From Aegilops tauschii subsp. strangulata (lineage: Eukaryota; Streptophyta; Magnoliopsida; Poales; Poaceae), in the NCBI RefSeq assembly GCF_002575655.3, contig NC_053037.3, positions 324,163,294-324,227,293 on the forward strand: a DNA stretch of 64,000 nucleotides, given 5' to 3'. Shown here piece by piece: positions 11,451-23,375 of this stretch; the stretch's first letter is position 1; each line of letters opens with the position of its first letter. The notes under the pieces were generated by a model, which was not told the origin of the DNA, did no database searches, and saw only the letters and a program-made list of their open reading frames with translations. Made by a program: the position numbers and the translations under genes.

Positions 11451-12966
11451 CTCAGTTAGAGAACCAAGGTATCATTACAGTAGGAGACAACGCACAAATC
11501 ACCAATACCTACACAAACAATCAAACAACTTGCACCGAACGAGATAAAGGGGTTGTCAATCCCTTCATGGTTACTTGCAAAAGTGAGATCTGATAGAGAT
11601 AGATGAAACTAAACAAACGATTAAGTAAATATTTTTGGGTTTTTTTGGTTTATAGATCGGAAAGTAAAAGATTGCATAATAGTAGATCAGAAACTTATAT
11701 GATGGAAAATAGTAGATCGGAAACTTATATGATGGAAAATAGACCCCGGGGCCATAGGTTTCACTAGAGGCTTATCTCAAGATAGCAAATAATATGGTGG
11801 GTGAACAAATTACTGTCGAGCAATTGATAGAAAAGCGCAAAGTTATGACAATATCTAAGGTAATGATTATGAAATATAGGCATCACGTCCGTGTCAACTA
11901 GACCGAAACGATTCTGCATCTACTGTTACTCCACACATCGACCGACTCCTGCCTGCATCTAGGGTATTAAGTTAATGAAGAACAGAGTAACGCATTAAGT
12001 AAAATGACATGATGTAGAGGAATAAACTCAAGCAATATGATCTAAACCCCATCTTTTTATCCTCGATGGCAACAATACAATACGTGCCTTTCTTCCCCTA
12101 CTGTCACCGGGAAAGGACACCACAAGATTGAACCCAAAGCTAAGCATGTCTCCCACTGCAAGAAAAACCAATCTAGTTGGCCAAACCAAACTGATAGTTT
12201 GAAGAGAATTACAAAGATAGCAAATCATGCATATAAGAATTCAGAGAAGATTCAAATAATAGTCATAGATAAGTTGATCATAAATCCACAATTCATAGGA
12301 TCTCAACAAACACACCGCAAAAGAAGATTACATCGGATAGATCTCCAAGAACATCAAGGAGAACATGGTATTGAGAATCAACGAGAGAGAAGAAGCCATC
12401 TAGCTACTAGCTATGGACCTGTAGGTCTGTGGTAAACTACTCACGCTTAATCAGAAGGGCAATAGAGTTGATGTAGAAGCCCTTCGTGATCGAATCCCCC
12501 TCCGGTAGGATGCCGGAAAAGGCCCCAAGATGGCATCTCACAGGAACAGAAGGTTGCGGCGGTGGAAAAGTGTTTACGTGGATGCTTCTGGTGGTTTGGG
12601 AATATATGTGAATATATAGGCCGAAGAATTAGGTCAGGGGTGTCACGAGGGGCCCACAAGGTAGGGGCGCGCCCTCCCCCCTTGTGGCCGCCTCGTGGCT
12701 CTTCTGACTTGATCTCCAAGTCTACTAGGTGTCTTCTGGTCCAAGAAAACATCGCGAAGGTTTTATTCCGTTTGGACTCCGTTTGGTATTCCTTTTCTAC
12801 GAAACTCAAAAACAAGGAAAAAACAGGAACTGGCACTGGGCTCTTGGTTAATAAGTTAGTCCCAAAAATAATATAAAATAGCATATTAATGCATATAAAA
12901 CATCCAAACAGATAATATAATATCATGGAACAATAAAAAAATTATAGATACGTTGGAGATGTATCA
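11451..12966 (-). repeat. 3' LTR of element G, truncated at its end by the Gypsy insertion
   Basis: Read on the minus strand it starts TGATACATCTCCAACGTATC at 12966 and runs to ...TTGGTTCTCTAACTGAG at 11451. In the related LTRs at 32444 and 41401 roughly 75-80 more bases follow to GGTAGCA. The missing end should lie left of the Gypsy element, outside the window. Promoter and leader of that family are therefore also here, but no separate gene is. Confidence 0.83.
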
Positions 12967-15759
12967 AACATACCCAAGCTTAATTCCTACTCGTCCTCGA
13001 GTAGGTAAATGATAAAAGCGGAATTTTTGATGTGGAATGCTACCTAACATATTTATCCATGTAATTTTTCTTTATTGTGGCATGAATGTTCAGATCCATA
13101 AGATTCAAAACAAAAGTTTAATATTGACATAAAAACAATAATACTTCAAGCATACTAACAGGGCAATTATGTCTTCTCAAAATAACATGGCCAAAAAAGC
13201 TTATCCCTACAAAATCATATAGTCTGGCTATGCTCCATCTTCATCACACAAAATATTCAAATCATGCATAACCCCAATGACAAGCCAAGCAATTGTTTCA
13301 TACTTTTGATGTTCTCAAACTTTTTCAACTTTCATGCAACACATGAGTGTGAGCCATGGACATAGCACTATAGGTGGAATGGAATATCGTGATTGTGGAG
13401 AAGACAAAAAGAAGGAGATAGTATCACATCAACTAGGCATATCAACGGGCTATGGAGATGCCCATCAATAGATATCAATGTGAGTGAGTAGGGATTGCCA
13501 TGCAACGGATGCACTAGAGCTTTAAGTGTATGAAAGCTCAACCAAAGAAACTAAGTGGGTGTGCATCCAACTTGCTTGCTCACGAAGACCTAGGGCAATT
13601 TTGAGGAAGCCCATCATTGAAATATACAAGCCAAGTTCTATAACGCAAAATTCCAACTAGTATATGAAAGTGACAACATAGGAGACTCTCTATCATGAAG
13701 ATCATGGTGCTACTTTGAAGCACAAGTGTGGTAAAAGGATAGTAGCATTGTCCCTTCTCTCTTTTTGTCACATTTTTTTATTTTTTATTTGTGCCTTTTC
13801 TCTTTTTTTTATGGCCTCTTTTTTTATTTCCGTCCAGAGTCTCATCCCGACTTGTGGGGGAATCATAGTCTCCATCATCATTTCCTCACATGGGACAATG
13901 CTTTAATAATGAAGATCATCACACTTTTATTTACTTACAACTCAAGAATTACAACTCGATACTTAGAACAAAATATGACTCTATATGAATGCCTCCGGTG
14001 GTGTACCGGGATGTGCAATGAATCAAGAGTGACATGTATGAAATAATTACGAACGATGGCTTTGCCACAAATAAGATGTCAATTACGTGATCATGCAAAG
14101 CAATATGACAATGATGAAGCATGTCAAAATAAACGGAACGGTGGAAAGTTGCATGGAAATATATCTAGGAATGGCTATGGAAATGCCATAATAGGTAGGT
14201 ATGGTGGCTGTTTTGAGGAAGGTATATGGTGGGTGTATGGTACCGGCGAAAGTTGTGCGGCACTAGAGAGGCTAGCAATGGTGGAAGGGTGAGAGTGCGT
14301 ATAATCCATGGACTCAACATTAGTCATAAAGAACTCACATACTTATTGCAAAAATATATTAGTTACCAAAACGAAGTACTACGCGCATGCTCCTAGGGGG
14401 ATAGATTGTTAGGAAAATACCATCGCTCGTCCCCGACCGCCACTCATAAGGAAGACAATCAATAAATAAATCATGCTCCGACTTCATCACATAACGGTTC
14501 ACCATACGTGCATGCTACGGGAATCACAAACTTTAACACAAGTATTTCTACAATTCAAAATTACTCACTAGCATGACTCTAATATCACCATCTTTATATC
14601 TCAAAACAATCATAAGGAATCAAACTTCTCATAGTATTCAATGCACTTTATATGAAAGTTTTTATTATATCCCTCTTGGATGCCTATCATATTACGACTA
14701 AATTTATAACCAAAGAAAATTACCATGCTGTTTATAGACTCTCAAAATAATATAAGTGAAGCATGATAGCTCAATAATTACTATAAAATAAAGCCACCGC
14801 CGTGCTCTAAAAAGATATAAGTGAAGCACATAGAGTATTCTAATAAATCACGATTCATGTGTGTCCCTCACAAAAGGTGTGTACAGCAAGGATGATTGTG
14901 GCAAACTAAAAAGTAAAGACTCATATAATACAAGACACTCCAAGCAAAACACATATCATGTGGTGAATAAAAATATAGCCTCAAGTAAAGTTACTGATAG
15001 ATGAAGACGAAAGATGGGATGCCTTCCGGGGCATCTCCAAGCTTAGGCTCTTGGTTGTGCTTGAATATTACCTTGGGGTGCCTTGGGCATCCCCAAGCTT
15101 AGGCTCTTGCCACTCCTTATTACATAGTCCATCGAATCCTTACCCAAAACTTGAAAACTTCACAACACAAAACTCAACAGAAAGTCTCATAACCTCCGTT
15201 AGTATAAGAAAATAAATCACCACTTTTGGTACTGTTGTGAACTGATTCTTTATTTATATTGGTGTAATATCTAATGTATTATAACTTTTCACGGTTCATA
15301 CCCCCCGATACTACCCATAGATTCATCAAAATAAGCAAACAACACATAGAAAACAGAATCTGTCAAAAACAGAACAATCTGTAGTAATCTGTAACTCTCG
15401 AATACTTCTGTAACTCCAAAAATTCTGAAAACTTAGGTCAACCTGAGTAATTTTTTATTAATCTTCTGCAAAAAGAATCAGTATTTTATCGCGCTTCTGT
15501 TAAAAATGAGAATTGTTTTCCTGAGCGCAAAAGTTTCTGTTTTTCAGCAAGATCAAATCAACTATCACCGTAAGCCATCCCAAAGGTCTTACTTGGTACA
15601 AACACTAATTAAAACACAAAGCCACATCTAACCAGAGACTAGGTGAATTATTTAAAGAAAAACAGAACCAAAAAGCAAAGAACAAAAATAAAATTGGGTT
15701 GCCTCCCAACAAGCACTATTGTTTAACGCCCTTAGCTAGGCATAAAAACACAAATAGAT
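12967..15759 (-). other. Non-coding 3' domain of element G
   Basis: A long AT-rich region with no supportable gene. It matches, in reverse, the stretch 38590-41400 of the other Athila-like element, including repeated CCCCAAGCTTAGGCTC segments near 15000-15110 and a T-rich tract near 13765-13820. Such long non-coding 3' domains are usual in this non-autonomous retrotransposon group. Confidence 0.8.
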
Positions 15760-16576
15760 CTAGGTATAATCGTAGTAATGATAAGGAAAATGTAGAAAAC
15801 TCATCTCATACTCCCTTCGTTCAGCAACAAGTTTTCTTTGTGGTAAGCAAAAGTAATCAAAAGGGCTAAATTCAATGGGATAAAGATCCCCAAGATCAAG
15901 CTCGGGAGGAATTGGTTCCTCCTTCGGCCCCTCATATTGTATGACCGACTCATCATTGTAAGCGTTCTTTTGGCAAAAATTTATGAGCTTGTGTCCAAGA
16001 GAGAAACCCAATCCATTGTTTTTTATAGAAAAATTATCATTAACTTCAGAAATCTGATCAACTAAAACATCGGTAGGGACCCTCTTTCTTAAAATTTCAT
16101 TATAAGCAACATGATCTAGAGATCGTAAATGCATTATGTCCTCTTGGTTAAAGAGAATTCCCTCTATGGGAGGACGAACACCATCTACTTTATAATGCGC
16201 AAAAATTTCACTAGCTTCTTTCATAATAAATCTAAACTCATGGGCTAGGAATATAGTGGCGGCTCGCTTAACAGAAGAATGCTCAATATTAGAAAACTCT
16301 AGAAAAATCCTTTGTATGGATGGATGCATATGAACAAATTGTCTTTCAAGTTCAACCACGAGCAAAGATATAGCATCCGCAAGACTACTAGTTTATGGAG
16401 AATAGATCCACCTAACATGGGTAGCGCGCCGGCACAAGTAAAGAAATTTTGAATAACCCCTTTTCCAATAATATTGCAGCTACCTATGCGAAGTTTTTTA
16501 GTGTGCAAGATAGTAGATTCTTCATGAGGATTAGTATTAGCAAAAGCATCAAAGTTTCCCCCACCATTACTACTAT
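15760..16576 (-). pseudogene. Accessory ORF of Athila-like element, function unknown
   Basis: An uninterrupted frame runs from about 16400 to 15760 (VVELERQFVHMHPSIQ... ending YHYYDYT). A second stretch in another frame (about 16576-16385, GGNFDAFANTNPHEES...) reads as its upstream part, so a frameshift lies near 16390; the upstream end was removed by CACTA element C. No retroviral enzyme motif is visible. It sits just before the 3' domain, where Athila-type elements carry an extra ORF, but I cannot assign it to an envelope-like protein. It is rich in hydrophilic, acidic segments and has no obvious membrane span. Confidence 0.6.
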
Positions 16577-17340
16577 CACGGGTACGCGTCGGTGCTATAC
16601 AAACAGTTTTTAACCCCTTTCTGCGGCGGCAATTGGGACCATCGCCAAGTGAGTGTGGGAGATAGGGTGTCCTTCCCACATGACCCAGAAACCGTCGGGG
16701 ATATGGAGCAGTGATCCAGAGGCCTTCCAAAATGTAATCATGTGCGATGCACCATACACTAAATTCTTTTGCACATGTGGTATCGGTGATTAAACGTTTC
16801 TAATGACGAAGTGAAACCATACGGTCTGTCGTAATGAACCATTTGGGAAATAGTATGTAAGGCACACGGGCCAACATATGAACTGTGTGCGATTTGTTCC
16901 CCATCGCACATGAGTTTTCCGCGTAAACCGTCTACCATGCTAGACTCCATCGCACACGTTTGCCAACAATTACCGTCTGTGATAATGTTCTATCACAAAC
17001 GGTTCAGGAGCCCCTTCGCACACATACAAGTGCTGCAGACCATTTGTGATTTGTTGGGTATCACCGACGGTTGCCGCAAGAGTGACGTGTGCTTTTCGTT
17101 TGGGATCCCAGACGTTTCCTGAAAAAATTACGACTGTGATTGTATTTTAAATTGGGCACGGTTTACTCCCAGTTCTCGTGTGCGATAACGTGATATCACA
17201 AACGGTTCCGGAGACCCTACGCACACGTAGTAGCGCTGCAAATCGTTTGCGATCTGCTGTGTATCACCGACGGTTCCGCTACGATTGACGTATGCTTTCC
17301 GATGTGGATCACACACACACACTCATTTAGTTGAACCATG
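16577..17340. repeat. Left terminal and subterminal repeats of CACTA C
   Basis: After the terminus comes AACAGTTTTTAACCCCTTTC and a GGCGGC...CGTCGCCAAGTGAG-like segment shared with elements B (22511) and E (57121, inverted). Then follow repeats of CACAAACGGTTC, CGCACAC and GTGTGCGATT motifs, including a direct repeat of about 200 bases (around 16985 and 17187). Such motif-rich subterminal regions are where CACTA transposase normally binds. Confidence 0.75.
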
Positions 17341-17675
17341 TGCGGAGCAATTGCCAGGTTAAAACAAAAATATCCCATTTTGAGTCGGCACACAAAAAGC
17401 AAATTCTCCACAATATCAATTGAACAAATAAACAAAAATATCCCATTTTGAATTGGCACGCAAAAAGCAAATTCGCCACAATATTCAATTAAACAAATAG
17501 TGTCCACAAGAAGAACATTCATTAGATTTCGCAACAACTGCAATTGAACATATGGTAGCTAAATTCCAATGAGTTGTCCACACATATATGCATTACATAA
17601 TTAATCATAGTGTATGAAAATACGAAGACCTCATCAGATGGAAAACAATGGATCCATGCGTTATATGTTTAGCGG
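17341..17675. other. AT-rich 3' flank of the Transposase_24/ULP1 gene
   Basis: Contains a partial direct repeat (CAAAAATATCCCATTTTGA twice, near 17367 and 17431). It is probably the 3' untranslated and downstream region of the minus-strand gene that ends at 17676. No gene seen. Confidence 0.5.
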
Positions 17676-20600
17676 CTAACTCTTACTCAATGTTTCAGGA
17701 GAAGGCATGCTAAAATCTTCATTATCACCAGTGGGATTGATGTAGTGATCCAAGAAGAAGTTGCTGATAAATCTCCGAACCATCAGCAATTCACCAGCCG
17801 GGAGCGGATCAGGGGTCCTCGGTTTTAAGATGAGCTGCAGTATTTTTAAGATCAGAATGTGCCATATGAGTGGAGTAGAAGATATTAATTAAGATAGACT
17901 TACTGGTACTAATTCGCGAGGATCGTCACAACTATCAGCAGATTTGCAGATGGAGATCATGTGTCTGCAAACATAGTATCCACAAAGGTTGGTCCCTACT
18001 TCTTGCTGAGGACACTGAATTTTTTTGTACAAAATTAGTCATGTATTTGTCCTGTTAGGAACAACCTAATCGGTGTTAGATGTATTATTTTTTCTTTGGA
18101 GAAAATAGAAAGAGGTTTATTTAGAAGCTTGAACATTTGACTAGCGTAAGGAAAGGTATTTGCAGACTATTGGAGAAATTTTCTGAAAATAACGTATTTC
18201 GGTGTGTTACCAGAGAAACGATCTCGTGCTACATAGGTAGTTCCCTCTTGAACATGTTCCATGGTTTAGTTTTCCACAATGCGAGCACACTGTAAATGAT
18301 GATGAATTTTGACAACATCAATTATTGAACTAGATATGAATGCAAATTAATTTTAACATCATAGAATTCAGTACATATCCATGAATTGTTGAAGATACGT
18401 CAGATCCTGAGTGTTTGTTGCTTTGAGAGAATCGACGTAGTAAACTGTGTTCTTGTTTCGAACAATGAATACCAATATCCAGTGATCGCTACATATTAAG
18501 AAAGCCATGAACTTACGAATTATGTCGAAATCTGAAAGACAATAAGTGTATGCGTGGTTGTTTACTTGACTTACCGTTCATGATATGGCCAGAGAAATGA
18601 TTCTGCATGGGACGTGTTTTCGAAGAGATGGACGACCGTGTTAATGGCCCATTCCCGTAGGTCCTTACCATGTATTGTGGTGCCATTTGCTAATTCAGGA
18701 TGTATAAAATACACACCCTCCCTTTTTCTTCTCTGCGCGTTCAATCCCCTGAGAGGAATAAAATGCAGTTAGCTCTTTATCATTTACAGCCTTGTATGGA
18801 GAAGTTGATCAGAGTTTGTTAAGTACTTACAAAATCAGGCATCTAACAAGAGTGGCATCGAGTACGTTGAAGTTGAAGAAGAGATGTAAGTCCTCGAAAC
18901 TCACATGGATGGAACCAGCATCGTGTCGGAAATGATCTCTATTGTAGTGGACTAGCAAACCATGAAGACCTGCTGACATTTGATCCATGCAATATTCATG
19001 TAACTCGCGACAACTGGAGCTGCACTCATCAAAGTATTCGCCAACAAGAAATGGCTGGGCATGGACGTAATTGTGTACTTCAAGTACGTCTGCTTTACTT
19101 TTAGCAAGCAACAAACGTACTTCTTCATCATCCATGGCGTCAGAAATAATATTACTCCCCGATTCGAACAAGCTGTTGTTAATTTGGTTCTGGGTGATGA
19201 GTGCTTTAAGTAAGAGGCAATCATTCTCTTTCCTCTTCACGCTCCCACTGCGCTTCCTCCTGGTCGTGGGTGTAGCCTTTTTGGACACTTCCTTCTTGGT
19301 ATTTGAAGCATTTCTGGCAGAACGTCTGGTTGCCTACAAGGTAGACTGCCGAGCAGACGGTGAAGCTTGGACGAACTGCTTAGCAGACGGTTTATCTATG
19401 TCGGACCACTGAGCTAGCGGTGTTGCTGGGACGGACTGCTGGGCCGTAGGAGCAGAGGCATCGGACTGCTGACCATGCGTTGAAGCTATGTCGGGTTTCT
19501 GCACAGGTGGTGCCAACTTGTCGGTGTGCTGAGGAGGCCGTGCCAACGCGTTGGTTTGCTGAGCAGGAAGTGCTGATGCATTGGTATGCTGATCACGCGA
19601 CTGCAGATCGATGGACTGATGAGCAATCGGTTCTGGACCTACAGACTGCTTAGTAGGCGGTTCCGAAGCATCAGACTTCTTAGCAGTCTGTTCCACCAGG
19701 TTGGTCTGTTGAGCATGTGCTGCAGCTGGTTCTCCCCTCGCTGCTTCAACGGCCGGCATCTGAACCGGTGGTGCATCTTCAGCAGTTGTAGGCCTTGCCA
19801 CTGGCTGCTTTGGGGCGGAGGATGACATGGCCTGTACGGCATAAAGTCGGCCCGGCTGATCACAGGTTGATGCATCAGCCCGCGAGAGCTGCTGTGACAA
19901 GGAGAGCGTCACCGGTTGAGGGGCGACAGTGGTTGCTCTTGGCGGGGCTTCAGGGATCTCATCGATGAACTCTATTTCCTTTCGTGGCCATTGGATGTGA
20001 TGTAACAGTGTTTCTCCCAAGGTCCTTTGCTCATCGAAGTCACCTAGGATATTCTTCAGGGCAAATTCATTGAATTCAGGCTTTACTTCAGTCACGTAGC
20101 ACTTCACACAGCCCGACTTCAATGGCACATTGTCCAAGAAGCGGCCATCTTCCAAGAAGGGTGGGCAAACCCAGGATGTTGCACATTTTAATGTACATAC
20201 ATAATGTGTAAGCATGCCCTCCAGTCTGTATTTCATTCCAGATAGATCAGATATAGCATCATCACGAGCAGCTGCAGTCTTAGTGTCGCTGGGGTCAGCT
20301 GATGCACAACTACTCTTGTGCAGTGTTGTCGCGCAATAAGCAACATCCTCCATGCCCGCCTCCCCTCCCATCTGCTGGCTATCTGTCAGTGTTAGAGTCT
20401 TATGCATCATCATTGACTCCTCAACATCCTTTCAAACAGCCGGATAAATCTCCTTCCTCAACCTTTCATACAGTGCATTATGCTTCATTTCAATCCTCGC
20501 TTTTTTCATGCTAAGCCTCTCTTCTTTGCTGAGTGTGAAAGCCCTCTTGTGCGGGACATTAACACCTATAGCCCTTGCACGGACAAGGGGCTCTTTTGTT

Positions 20601-21496
20601 TCCAGAGCAATGGACAGAATGTCACATGGCCCTGAGTTCCTGTAGAACCTTCCAGGGATCTTGGAAGCCTCTAACATCACATCATATAGTTTGGCGTCAC
20701 GTGAGTTTTCAAAGTAATAAGTTACATCATCACGCCTCTTTGCACGTGCCCGCAAGTAGTCTCTGGCGCGTTCGCCCCTGATTTCACTAAAGGCAGGATT
20801 CCCACCCGCCGCTACTGCTTCTTTGTCCTCCTGTTCCCATATCAGTTTCATGCCGTAGTATCCTGCCACACCCATATGGTGGGGTTGTATGTTCTTCTTC
20901 TGAAGTTTCGATTGCTTTAAACTCTTCTCAGCAAACTCTTTAGTTGCCCTAACCCTTTTGAATTCTGCCCAGTCTGCCTTTATAATTTGGGGGTATGCAG
21001 GGATTGGGTCCTTGCCTTCACTCAAGTACTTCTTGTACAGCACGTGCTTCCAGTTTCTCCAAGCATCCCTAGCCTTCTTCAGTGTAGCGTGTTCCACCTG
21101 CATTCTCCACTGCTCTGGAACGTTGAAGTGATCCATGATCTCCCTGACTATCCTTCGCCGTGTTTCTGTGTCAGCCTTCCGAAACCCCGGCAGATTAATG
21201 TTGAGCCTTGCCCTGCCAACAAATCCACACACACTCCTGAACCTCGTGCGTGCTTTATCTGGTTTAGTTGGAGCCCAAGACTTTAAATCAATCTCGGTTA
21301 CTTCATATACACCTTTAGGCTGGTGTGTGGGCTTCCTTGGAGCGTTCCTCCGTGTCCTGACCGGAAGGGTAATTGCTGCAGCTCTATCCCGTTCAAGATT
21401 ACTTGATCCCTCACAATCTGCTGAAGACCTAGGGTTGACCGAATTAGATGAAGATACATCGCCTGAAGCTTGAGTGTTGTCGCTGCTACTCGGCAT
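17676..21496 (-). pseudogene. CACTA second gene: Transposase_24-type protein with ULP1-like protease domain
   Basis: A large first exon (21496-18831) is one frame broken by two stops, TGA at 20432-20434 and TAG at 19334-19336. Its N half resembles the plant En/Spm transposase family PF03004 (basic, RKADTETRRRIVREIM..., TLKKARDAWRNWKHVLYKKY). A Gln/Ala/Pro-rich repeated linker follows (about 19330-19720). A GTAAGT donor at 18830 leads to exons at about 18748-18575 and 18480-18370, then 18014-17904 and 17834-17676. These encode a C48 (ULP1) cysteine protease fold: His in DHWIL, Asp in YYVDSL, Cys in TNLCGYYVC. ULP1 enzymes remove SUMO; in transposons the role is unclear. Exon joins between 18370 and 18014 do not keep frame, so decay or a missed exon is likely. 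Confidence 0.75.
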
Positions 21497-22200
21497 CTAC
21501 AGAGAACACATGCGAAACTCGGGAAAGGAGGATAAGCATAAAACTAACAACTTGGTATCAAGCTTTCTAAACATTCCATGCAATAATTTAGAAAATTTAC
21601 GGCTAATTTGTTAAGTTTGTGTGACTCGGGCGCCCGCGATCTGTAAATAGGTAGTAACTTATTGGAACAAATACAGCTTATATGTAGTAAGGAAGGTAGA
21701 AAATGAACATATATACGCTCTCCGTTATTTTATAGACAATTTGGGAACATACAGAACAAAATTGGAAGAGGGATTGCGAGGAAATATGCCTCACCGCGAT
21801 GGAGAGCAGTAACTAACAGACTTCTTAATGCAAACCCGGCCGGACCACAGGAGAGGCGAGGGTTACTGCATCGATATGCTCGAGGGTGGCTGGCGAGCAA
21901 ATGAAGACGGCGAGGCGCGGGCCGCCGCGTGTTGGGAATGGTAGTGGAGGTAGGCTTTTACACGAAGAGCGGGCACACGGCCGGGGTGAGCACAACGGCG
22001 CCGGAGAGGGTTCTGCTGTGGATCTGGGGGAGGGGGGAGCTGGCGATGGAGATTGGGTGGAGTAGTTGAGTGAAACACGGGCGGACGGTGGGGGGGTGTT
22101 GGGGACTCCGGGTGTTGGCGACCTAGGTGAAAAGGGTGAAAAATATCCCCGATTGCCGCGCGCGCGGAAAGGCCTATGCAAACGGTTGCCTCTAAGCGCT
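21497..22200 (-). promoter_or_regulatory. Leader and promoter region of the Transposase_24/ULP1 gene
   Basis: AT-rich from 21500 to 21780 (possible leader intron), then a GC-rich block 21830-22140 with pyrimidine-rich minus-strand sequence, as in a plant 5' untranslated exon. Open frames in the GC-rich block look like by-products of composition. Confidence 0.4.
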
Positions 22201-22510
22201 CGTGTGCACAAAGAGAATAATTTCGTTTGAAATGAAGACGCACTAATTTTAAAATGAAGGCGCGAGTTCATCGTTTCGCCTCTAAATTTTTCCCACGTAA
22301 ATCAATCACAATTATACCACGGGTTTGATTTGCTGGCGCACTTCAGGTCTCGTGTGCTATATGTAAGACATTTTTTGGCATTTACCGTGCATTTTGGCAT
22401 ATAATTCAATTCCTAGCCGGACTGCATTTCCTGTCAAAAGGGATGAGGATTGCCGTTTGATCTTGGAGCATCCAACGGTGCAGACATATGATCCGTGGGG
22501 TTTGGGGTCT
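22190..22510 (+). repeat. CACTA C internal repeat unit, left half, split by element B
   Basis: Contains ACCACGGGTTTGATTT, GGGATGAGGATTGCCGTTTG and GCATCCAACGGTGCAGAC, and breaks off at ...GGGTTTGGGGTCT. The matching right half (GGCCAATCAGAACGCACGAC...) resumes at 45017. A complete homologous unit is at about 57950-58450. This continuity defines the insertion of element B. Confidence 0.85.
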
Positions 22511-23200
22511 CATTAGTACAACGAGCTGCTAAACAAACGGTTTTTAACCCCTTTCAGCGACGGCCTTTGGAACCGTCGCCAAGTGAGTGTTGGCGATAGG
22601 GGGGTCCTTCCCACACGACCCAGAAACCGTCGGGGATATGCCCTCCTGGCACACACGCTCGGTAAAATGAGGTCATGTGCGACCGGCGAGCACTCAAGTA
22701 AAGAAATACGTACAGTAGTGCTAAAAATACAATTATACAGGCAAAATCATTTCCGGTCGTAAGTACATCCCACACAGTCAGCCAACGCTAAACGTTTCCG
22801 TTCGTATATACATCCCACATAGTCGCTCCAAGGAAAACGTTTCTGTTCACAAGTACATCACACACAATTTTCCCAGTTAAATCGTTTGTGATAGCATTTC
22901 CATTGCACACGGTATTAACAATTTTATTGTTTGCGTTATTGAATTCATCACACACGGTGCCTAGACGAAACTATGTGTCAAGGGCTGTCCATCACACACA
23001 GTTTTCATGTGGTAAACGTTTGCGTCAGGTGGCCTAATGCAAACAGTTTTCAAGAGGATGTCGTGTGTGATTGTTCATTAATCTAACACGGTTTATTCCT
23101 AGAAACTGTGTGCGTTATTGAATGCATCACACATGGTGTTTTCTCAATAACCGTTTGCAAAAGAAAAACCAATTAGCAGGCTAATTATCCGATTACTCAT
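22511..23200. repeat. Left-type terminal and subterminal repeats of CACTA B
   Basis: The first about 120 bases (AAACAAACGGTTTTTAACCCC, ACCGTCGCCAAGTGAGTG, GACCCAGAAACCGTCGGGG) match the ends at 16577 and 57121. Three units of about 45 bases with TACATCCCACA (22760-22870) match the inverted 44-bp repeats of E (56730-56950). Further CACACGGT/GTTTGCG motifs follow to about 23160. Confidence 0.8.
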
Positions 23201-23375
23201 AATCCATTTATTAATCTAATTGACATTTCATATTAAGCACACAATGTATTTCATTTTCATAATTGAAATACATTAGAGTACAACATCATATAGCTTCAGC
23301 ACTCAGCTACCCCATTACACAACTACACCAGGACCAAGTTTCACATGCAACATCTATAACCTTTCAAAATTAGCA

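Larger units (their letters stand above)
11451..16576 (-). mobile_element. Athila-like Gypsy element G, 3' part
   Basis: Minus-strand element: an accessory ORF at the right (16576-15760), a long non-coding 3' domain (15759-12967) and its 3' LTR (12966-11451). The LTR is cut at 11451-11455 (CTCAG) by the Gypsy element to its left. The coding part is cut at 16577 by CACTA element C. Its LTR and 3' domain clearly resemble those of the element at 32444-42988 in opposite orientation, for example the GGGTTGCCTCCCAACAAGC block near 15695 and the CTCGAGGACGAG block near 12995. Confidence 0.85.

Noticed and set aside
15760..16576. Calling the accessory ORF of element G an envelope gene
   Set aside because: No signal peptide or membrane segment visible; position alone is not enough.
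21825..22271. ORFs of 126-148 codons on the minus strand
   Set aside because: Overlapping frames in a GC-rich leader region with no recognisable protein.
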